9,590 nt of DNA. Source: Methanolinea sp. UBA473. GTDB lineage: Archaea; Halobacteriota; Methanomicrobia; Methanomicrobiales; Methanospirillaceae. The stretch covers positions 1-9,590 of the forward strand of contig DAEV01000078.1 in the NCBI GenBank assembly GCA_002509495.1, written 5' to 3'. Both the position numbers and the translations under genes were made by a program. Below are positions 1-4,919 of the stretch, in pieces (the first letter of the stretch is position 1; each line of letters begins with the position of its first letter). The notes beneath the pieces were generated by a model that saw nothing but the letters and a program-made list of their open reading frames with translations, was not told the origin of the DNA and did no database searches.

Positions 1-335
1 GGGCAATCCGGGACGACGACATACTTGGAGATGGTACTGGATCCGCCTGAGTTGGAGGCCGTCAGAGTGACATTATAGGTCCCGATGGAGGAGTAGGTGT
101 GGATGGGGTCTGGCAGGGTGGAGGTTGCCCCATCGCCGAATTGCCAGTACCAGTGTGTGGGATTCTCGGTGGACGTGTCGGTGAACTCAACGATCCGGGA
201 GTCCGGGCACGAAGACAGATACTGGAAGTCTGCGACCGGGGGATTGACCGGACCCGGGCAATCCGGGACGACGACATACTTGGAGATGGTACTGGATCCG
301 CCTGAGTTGGAGGCCGTCAGAGTGACATTATAGGT
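1..335 (-). repeat. Identical 80-bp direct repeat pair (1-80 and 256-335)
   Basis: Bases 1-80 and 256-335 are identical, at an offset of 255 bp (85 codons). Similarity continues past the identical tract, for example at 86-102 versus 341-357 and at 138-153 versus 393-408, but with mismatches. The tract encodes the last strands of neighbouring PKD domains (residues about 944-970 and the matching part of the next). Identity including silent positions indicates recent duplication or gene conversion between PKD units. Because copy 1 touches the window edge, the identical tract may extend further left. Confidence 0.95.
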
Positions 336-3167
336 TCCTGTGGAGGAGTAGGTGTGGTCCGGGCTCGGCTCATCAGAATACGTCCCGTCCCCGAATTGCC
401 AGTACCAGTTAGTAGGATTCTCGGTGGAGGTGTCGGTGAACCGGACGAAACGGGAGTCAGGGCATTCCGAAAGATAGGTGAAGTCCGCCTCAGGGGGTTC
501 CGGACAGACCGTGATGCAGATGATTTTAGAGATGGAATCCGATCCGGCTGCGTTGGAAACGGTCAGGGTGACTTTGTAACCCTTATACTCAGTGTAGGCA
601 TGGTCAGGATGCTGCTCATCGGAATACGTTTCATCCCCAAAGGACCAGTTCCACGAGGTGGGATTATTGAGGGAGGTATCGGTGAACTCGACCAGGAGCG
701 GGGTGGGGCATTCCGACTTGGGGGTGAAGTTCGCGATGGGGGGATCATCCGGGCAGACGGTGATGTATTCGTACTTGGTGATCGAGTCGGATCCGTCCGC
801 ATTGGTTACGAGGAGGGTGACGTCGTACGTTCCCTTGGCCAGGTAGGTATACACGGGGTGCTGCAGGGAGGAGTGTCCTCCATCCCCGAAGGTCCAGTAC
901 CATGAGGTGGGGTTCCCGGTCGAAGTATCGGTGAAGTTGACGGTGAGGGGCGCCGGGCAGCCGTAGGTAGGGTTGGCGGTGAAATTGGCGACCGGAGGTT
1001 CTCCCGGGCAGAGTGTGTCTTCAACAAGTACATCCAGAAACCCTCCCTCCCCCTTGACTCCGAAGATGGCGGGATAAGGTACGCTGGAAGGGAAGTTTTG
1101 GGAATCCGTGACCCCGGTGATGTATGCTGCGTCCCGTCCGTCGCTCGCAATCCCCGCGCCGGCATCCTTGCCCCTGCCCCCGAGGTAGGTGACGTAGATG
1201 GGGTAATTCTCAAAGGGAGAAAATTTAGCCACGAAGGCATCATAAAGGCCCCCGCCAAACGATGCCTGATAGGGATCTTTCACAGGGAAATCAAAGGACC
1301 AGGTGATGCCGGTAATGTAAACGATCCCGCAGGGATCCACTGCCACACCTCGGCCCTGGTCAATCTGGGAACCCCCCAGGAAGGTCGAATACTCGATCCC
1401 TCCTTCCTGTGAGAAACGGGTATAGAAGGCGTCCCACAGCCCGGTCAGGTTTGGCTGGTAGGCGTCTTCCAGCCCGGGGTATCCTTTCGAAGGGAAGCAC
1501 GAGGACATGGTCCCGCCTGTCACGTGGGCTCTCCCGTCCGCGTCCACTGCAATTCCGCGTCCGACGTCCGGCAGGTTGTCACCGAGATAGGTGGAATATA
1601 CCAGTGCATCCCCGTCAGGGCTGATTTTCGTCACGAACGCATCGAAGTCTTTCAGGATTGGATCGGTGGCATTGACGATGGGGAAGTTATCGGATTCCGT
1701 CTCTCCTGTGATGTAGGCACTGCCCTCGCTGTCCACTGCCACTCCGTAACCGGTGTCCTCGAACCTTCCCCCGAGGTATTCGGAGTAGAAGAGCTGGCTC
1801 CCGTCCTGGCCCAGTTTAAGAATAAATGCATCCTGGTTTCCGCCATAGGTCGTCCAGTGGTACTGGCTGAATACAGGGAACAACCTCGAGGAGGTGCTGC
1901 CGGTAAGATAGGCGTTCCCGAGGGGGTCCAGGGCGATGGAGGCACCGGAATCATCGCCGGTCCCTCCCAGGTAGGTGGAGAAGAGCGGCGCGGAACCGTC
2001 CTGGTTCAGTTTTACCGCGAATGCATCGGTGAGTCCTGCATTATAGTCCTGGATTGCCTGTTCGGTGGGAAAGTCGGAAGAAGAGGTTTCTCCCGTGATG
2101 TACGCATTTCCGGAGCTGTCCACCGCAATTCCCCTCCCCTGGTCATCGAGGCTGCCTCCGAAGTAGGTGATATAGACGGGGGCGGATCCCTCGGAATTGA
2201 TCTTCACCACCACTACGTCGGTCCCTCCTTCCACGGGCCCCCACGAATTCGAGTCCGGCATCATCTCATAGGGTGCAGGGAAGGACTTGCCCGTGACATA
2301 GGCGTTCCGGCCGTTATCGACTGTCACTGCCTGGCCGCTCGCGATTCCGATCCCGTTCAGGTATACTCCGTATTTCAATACGGGATCGATGATGAGGGGC
2401 AGTTCCCGGTCGTACTCTCCGATCCGGAACGCTACCCTGTTTTCTCCCGCAAGATCGAACGAGCAGGACACCTCGCGGATCGTCCCATTTACTTCCTGGA
2501 TGCAGACAGGAGCATATTCGACCAGTTGTCCTGCCCGGGTATCGATCCGCAAAGACCCGTCGGGGCCGAGGGAAAGGCCCTCGACGCCTTCATATTCCAG
2601 GAGAATCTCTTCCGGATCGGCCCCCGGGGCAACGATGTAGGTGCTCTTCAGTCCTTCTACCGTCCCGTCATACCGAAGGTCGATCCCGGGATAGAGATCC
2701 TGGTAGAGGATGGAACCGTAGATTGGGACAGCGGTATACCAATCCGCAGGCTCGTTCCCAAGAAGGAAATTCGCCTTAAAGTCCATGGGATCCAACCCGG
2801 TGACTACTGTCTCGGGATTCGCGTCAGAAAACCGGTACCCCATAAGGACGGGTACCGGGGTCTCCCCGTTCCAGGTGAATAACCGTACATGAAGTCCCCC
2901 CGGGGTGAAGAAGAGGGAACCCGAGTCAGAGATGATCTCGAACCTGACCTCCTCCTCACTCTGCCCTGCATTCTCAATGAAATACAGGGGAATCTTTTCC
3001 TGCCATCCTTCCACCGGCCCCTCTTCTCCGCTTCCGACGGTTTCCACATACCCCCCGGTTGCCGAACCGAACAATAAGGGGAGAGGGAATCCCGAAGGCC
3101 CTGCCGCTGCAGACAGGCAGAGGAGATGGATCACAATAAGTAAGCACAGCCACCTTGTTGATTGCAT
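1..3167 (-). CDS. Large secreted SBBP-propeller and PKD-repeat surface protein, N-terminal part (3' end outside window)
   Basis: I read this frame codon by codon from the ATG at 3167 to the left edge: 1055 codons, no stop, no frameshift. Residues 1-23 form a signal peptide (basic start, hydrophobic core, small residues SAAAG), so the product is exported. Residues about 60-262 are a beta-rich N-terminal domain containing FIENAGQ (63-69), the type usually preceding SBBP repeats (probably DUF7948). Seven SBBP repeats follow, with Y/H-[IVL]-TG cores at 290, 356, 420, 485, 548, 617 and 682, about 65 residues apart, fitting a seven-bladed beta-propeller. From about 725 there are four PKD domains with the usual WxFGDG-type core (WTFGDGG, WSFGDE, WQFGDG twice). 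The edge falls where a fifth could begin. Such proteins are surface or matrix proteins thought to mediate adhesion or cell contacts; ligand and anchor are unknown because the C-terminus is missing. Monocistronic as far as visible, with its own promoter. Confidence 0.93.
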   Translation of the reverse strand, partial: MQSTRWLCLLIVIHLLCLSAAAGPSGFPLPLLFGSATGGYVETVGSGEEGPVEGWQEKIPLYFIENAGQSEEEVRFEIISDSGSLFFTPGGLHVRLFTWNGETPVPVLMGYRFSDANPETVVTGLDPMDFKANFLLGNEPADWYTAVPIYGSILYQDLYPGIDLRYDGTVEGLKSTYIVAPGADPEEILLEYEGVEGLSLGPDGSLRIDTRAGQLVEYAPVCIQEVNGTIREVSCSFDLAGENRVAFRIGEYDRELPLIIDPVLKYGVYLNGIGIASGQAVTVDNGRNAYVTGKSFPAPYEMMPDSNSWGPVEGGTDVVVVKINSEGSAPVYITYFGGSLDDQGRGIAVDSSGNAYITGETSSSDFPTEQAIQDYNAGLTDAFAVKLNQDGSAPLFSTYLGGTGDDSGASIALDPLGNAYLTGSTSSRLFPVFSQYHWTTYGGNQDAFILKLGQDGSQLFYSEYLGGRFEDTGYGVAVDSEGSAYITGETESDNFPIVNATDPILKDFDAFVTKISPDGDALVYSTYLGDNLPDVGRGIAVDADGRAHVTGGTMSSCFPSKGYPGLEDAYQPNLTGLWDAFYTRFSQEGGIEYSTFLGGSQIDQGRGVAVDPCGIVYITGITWSFDFPVKDPYQASFGGGLYDAFVAKFSPFENYPIYVTYLGGRGKDAGAGIASDGRDAAYITGVTDSQNFPSSVPYPAIFGVKGEGGFLDVLVEDTLCPGEPPVANFTANPTYGCPAPLTVNFTDTSTGNPTSWYWTFGDGGHSSLQHPVYTYLAKGTYDVTLLVTNADGSDSITKYEYITVCPDDPPIANFTPKSECPTPLLVEFTDTSLNNPTSWNWSFGDETYSDEQHPDHAYTEYKGYKVTLTVSNAAGSDSISKIICITVCPEPPEADFTYLSECPDSRFVRFTDTSTENPTNWYWQFGDGTYSDEPSPDHTYSSTGTYNVTLTASNSGGSSTISKYVVVPDCPGPVNPPVADFQYLSSCPDSRIVEFTDTSTENPTHWYWQFGDGATSTLPDPIHTYSSIGTYNVTLTASNSGGSSTISKYVVVPDC
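6..995 (-). repeat. Array of four PKD domains with paired cysteines
   Basis: Four immunoglobulin-like PKD domains, roughly residues 725-804, 808-887, 891-969 and 975-1054, with a period of 82-85 residues. Each carries an FTDTS motif, a tryptophan-rich W-x-W-x-FGD turn and a T/AYxxxGxYxVTLxxSN-like strand. Each domain has one cysteine in the linker just before it and a second 14-17 residues later (720/737, 805/820, 888/902, 970/987). A further linker cysteine at residue 1055, at the window edge, suggests the array continues to the left. Confidence 0.88.
1083..2385 (-). repeat. Seven SBBP (beta-propeller) repeats
   Basis: Seven protein repeats of 63-69 residues lie inside the large surface-protein gene. 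Each has the pattern GG-x(2-4)-D-x-G-x-[GS]-[IV]-A-x-D-x(2)-G-x-AY-[IVL]-TG-x-T-x(4)-FP, with variations; the first (core at residue 290) and last (core at residue 682) are the most divergent. They are diverged at DNA level, so they are old protein repeats and not recent duplications. The count of seven matches a closed propeller. Boundaries are approximate. Confidence 0.85.
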
Positions 3168-3201
3168 TTAAACCCTTCAGGAGAGATGGTGTAATTACCC
3201 T

Positions 3202-3209
3202 TATATAAA
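3202..3209 (-). promoter_or_regulatory. TATA box for the large surface-protein gene
   Basis: Read on the minus strand, this is TTTATATA, a perfect archaeal TATA element in an AT-rich stretch (3201-3215). It lies 35-42 bases upstream of the ATG at 3167. Archaeal initiation about 25 bases downstream of the box centre would put the transcript start near 3180 and give a short leader of about a dozen bases. That leader has only a weak Shine-Dalgarno-like GAAGGG. It is the strongest promoter-like element in the window. Confidence 0.7.
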
Positions 3210-3348
3210 TATATTGGTGAAATGAAGTGTTATGCCCTCCATTTGTAATAATTCTAGATTAAAACCAGGTGAGTTGCATCCGTAACCGGTCCGGGAGCGC
3301 CGGAAGGGTGCATTGCTGTGAACATAATGGATATCACGTCCGGCCACT

Positions 3349-3357
3349 CATATTTAA
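3349..3357 (+). promoter_or_regulatory. Probable TATA box for the three-gene plus-strand operon
   Basis: The sequence CATATTTAA stands 40-48 bases before the first start codon (ATG 3397). Initiation about 25 bases downstream would fall near 3378-3380, giving a leader of under 20 bases with no clear Shine-Dalgarno. The match to the consensus is moderate. No promoter-like gap exists between the three downstream genes, so this element, or one further upstream in 3230-3350, should serve all of them. Confidence 0.45.
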
Positions 3358-3396
3358 GGTAACCGGGGAGTCGTTTATGTCTGCCCTGTCTCACGG

Positions 3397-4155
3397 ATGA
3401 CCGGACCTTACCAGAGGGTATTTGCAAGGGAATACAACGATTCGAGAGTGAGTACTGATGAGTCCGCGGTGCTTACCCCGGGCGGTGCCCTCTGCACACA
3501 GGTATACCTTGCGGGTGCCCTTCTTGAAGTCCAGGGGGCGAGGGGGGAGACGATGTATGCCCGGCTATCCGACCCTACAGGCGCATTCTCCCTCATCGTC
3601 AGCCCGATGCGGAAAGGTGCCGCGGATTCGCTCGGGGAAATGACGCCCCCCTGTTTTGCCACGGTGATTGGGGAAGCCAGGCTTGCGGGTTCGGGCGACC
3701 GCACATCCTGCTCCGTAGCGGTGCAGGAAGCGAGGGAGGTCGACCGGAGTGTCCGGGATGCCTGGGTCGTACGGACTGCAGAATTAACCTTCGCACGCCT
3801 TGTCGAGTTGAAGGAAGCTCTGGGCGGCGGCGATGCATCCGACCCTGTTCAAAGGGCCATCCGACACTACAGGATCGATGCTGCCCGGGTGAAGGACCTG
3901 GCGGAGATGGTCCGGGATGCATTAAAGAACGTGGGGGCAACCGTATCAGGCCCGGCCGAGGAGAGGGATGCGGCCCAGCGGATCCTGTCGATCGTCGAGG
4001 AATTTGGCGGGAAGAGCGGGATCCCCATGGACGATATCGTGAAAAAGGCAGCCAGGTGGGGTCTGACCGCTGCCGAGGTGCGGGAGACGGTCGGGATCCT
4101 TCTGTCGGAAGATGAATGTTACCAGCCTGCAAGGGGCGTAATCAAGCGGTTATGA
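3397..4155 (+). CDS. RPA-associated OB-fold protein (COG3390 type)
   Basis: A 252-residue protein resembling the archaeal RPA-associated proteins (RPAP), which in Haloferax are encoded beside RPA genes and form complexes with the cognate single-stranded DNA-binding RPA. The N-terminal motif RVFAREYNDS (7-16) is typical of the family. Residues about 27-120 are strand-rich (VYLAGALLEV, YARLSDPTGAFSLIVSP, CFATVIGEARL) and fit an OB fold. Residues about 196-252 form a helix-turn-helix or winged-helix-like tail (ILSIVEEFGG...DDIVKKAARWGLTAAEVRETV). The ATG at 3397 gives the usual family N-terminus. The gene begins an operon: its stop TGA overlaps the next ATG as ATGA. No RPA gene is visible, since the upstream neighbour is divergent, so any RPA partner is encoded elsewhere. 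Family assignment is by recognition of sequence pattern; DNA-repair role is inferred from haloarchaeal relatives. Confidence 0.78.
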   Translation: MTGPYQRVFAREYNDSRVSTDESAVLTPGGALCTQVYLAGALLEVQGARGETMYARLSDPTGAFSLIVSPMRKGAADSLGEMTPPCFATVIGEARLAGSGDRTSCSVAVQEAREVDRSVRDAWVVRTAELTFARLVELKEALGGGDASDPVQRAIRHYRIDAARVKDLAEMVRDALKNVGATVSGPAEERDAAQRILSIVEEFGGKSGIPMDDIVKKAARWGLTAAEVRETVGILLSEDECYQPARGVIKRL

Positions 4156-4919
4156 GGCTTGAGTTCCTGGAAGCCGGCCCCGCCCTTCTCGTCTGCAGGA
4201 CCCGCAAAGTGCTTGTCGCGGCCGACCTGCATATCGGGATCGAGTCCGATCTCGCCCTGCACGGTCTCCACTTCCGGAGCCGGAGCCATGACCGGATGAA
4301 GCGTGTTCTTGCCTGCGTGGAAGAGTCAGACCCGGATCTCCTTGTGCTCCTCGGGGATGTGAAGCACACGGTCCCCCTCACAACCCGGCAGGAGTACCGC
4401 GAGCTGCCCGGGATCCTCGAGGAGCTGCGTAAGAGTCTTCCTCTCCGGGTGCTCCCCGGGAACCACGATTCCGGCATCAGCCGGTTCCTCCGGGAGGACG
4501 AACTGCTTGCCCGTGAAGGTGCCCTTATCGATGGAACGGGATATCTCCACGGCCATACATACCCGGATCCCAGCCTGTCGGGGCACCTGATCGTGTCCGG
4601 CCACCACCATCCCATGGTAACCCTCAAAGACGAGGTGGGGTGCTCCCTCCGGGCCCCTGCGTATCTCCTGGCAGATGTGGACGAGCGATGTCTCAGGATG
4701 AATGCCGCAGGGGAAGAAGCGAGCAGGCAAACCCGTGTTCTGTTCATACCGGCTTTGAATGAACTTGCGGGGTATGACATCGGGAGGACGGTCAGGGAAC
4801 CCTTCAGCCCTCTGTCCCGGTGCATGAGAACCGATGATTCCGAAGTATTCCTGGCAGACGGGACCTTTATCGGGCCCCTGGCCACCCTGGAGGACTATGG
4901 AGACGATCAGGAGCCTTGA
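4152..4919 (+). CDS. Calcineurin-like metallophosphoesterase (COG1407/PdeM type)
   Basis: A 255-residue two-metal phosphoesterase. All five metal and catalytic blocks are present in order: D25-L-H27 (ADLHIG), G68-D69-x-x-H72 (LGDVKH), G103-N-H-D106, H133-G-H135 and G150-H-H-H153-P. This set is characteristic of the COG1407 family, which includes the bacterial ligase-associated nuclease PdeM and the archaeal Rpe encoded near RPA genes. The true substrate of this copy is not known; a nuclease or phosphodiesterase acting on DNA or RNA ends is the best inference. I start it at ATG 4152 because that gives the usual family N-terminus (MRLEFLEAGPALLV) and the ATGA overlap with the preceding stop. 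An in-frame ATG at 4116 would add 12 residues inside the upstream gene. The C-terminal third (after about 180) is less conserved. It overlaps the next gene by 23 bases. Confidence 0.9.
   Translation: MRLEFLEAGPALLVCRTRKVLVAADLHIGIESDLALHGLHFRSRSHDRMKRVLACVEESDPDLLVLLGDVKHTVPLTTRQEYRELPGILEELRKSLPLRVLPGNHDSGISRFLREDELLAREGALIDGTGYLHGHTYPDPSLSGHLIVSGHHHPMVTLKDEVGCSLRAPAYLLADVDERCLRMNAAGEEASRQTRVLFIPALNELAGYDIGRTVREPFSPLSRCMRTDDSEVFLADGTFIGPLATLEDYGDDQEP

Noticed and set aside
1..1010. Spaced direct repeats at the left end considered as a CRISPR array or other non-coding repeat
   Set aside because: The period is about 250 bp, in frame, and the repeats translate to PKD domains; there are no short constant repeats with variable spacers.
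1524..2882. A 452-codon plus-strand open frame opposite the surface-protein gene
   Set aside because: It uses the same triplets as the minus-strand gene read in reverse, which stays open because that gene avoids codons such as TAA-, TAG- and TGA-complements. Its translation has no recognisable family, and the minus strand has signal peptide, SBBP and PKD motifs.
3168..3396. Search for a tRNA, box C/D RNA or small gene in the 229-base divergent gap
   Set aside because: Only promoter-like AT-rich elements were found; no cloverleaf, no convincing C and D boxes and no small frame with a ribosome site.
3377..3400. A seven-codon upstream reading frame whose TGA overlaps the first operon ATG
   Set aside because: The likely transcript start from the TATA-like box is at or after its ATG, and there is no ribosome site, so it may not be on the mRNA. 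Chance is the simplest view.
4834..4896. Longer N-terminus for the helicase starting at ATG 4834
   Set aside because: The extra 21 residues are the phosphoesterase C-terminus read in another frame and match nothing in the helicase family; ATG 4897 has GGAGG upstream.
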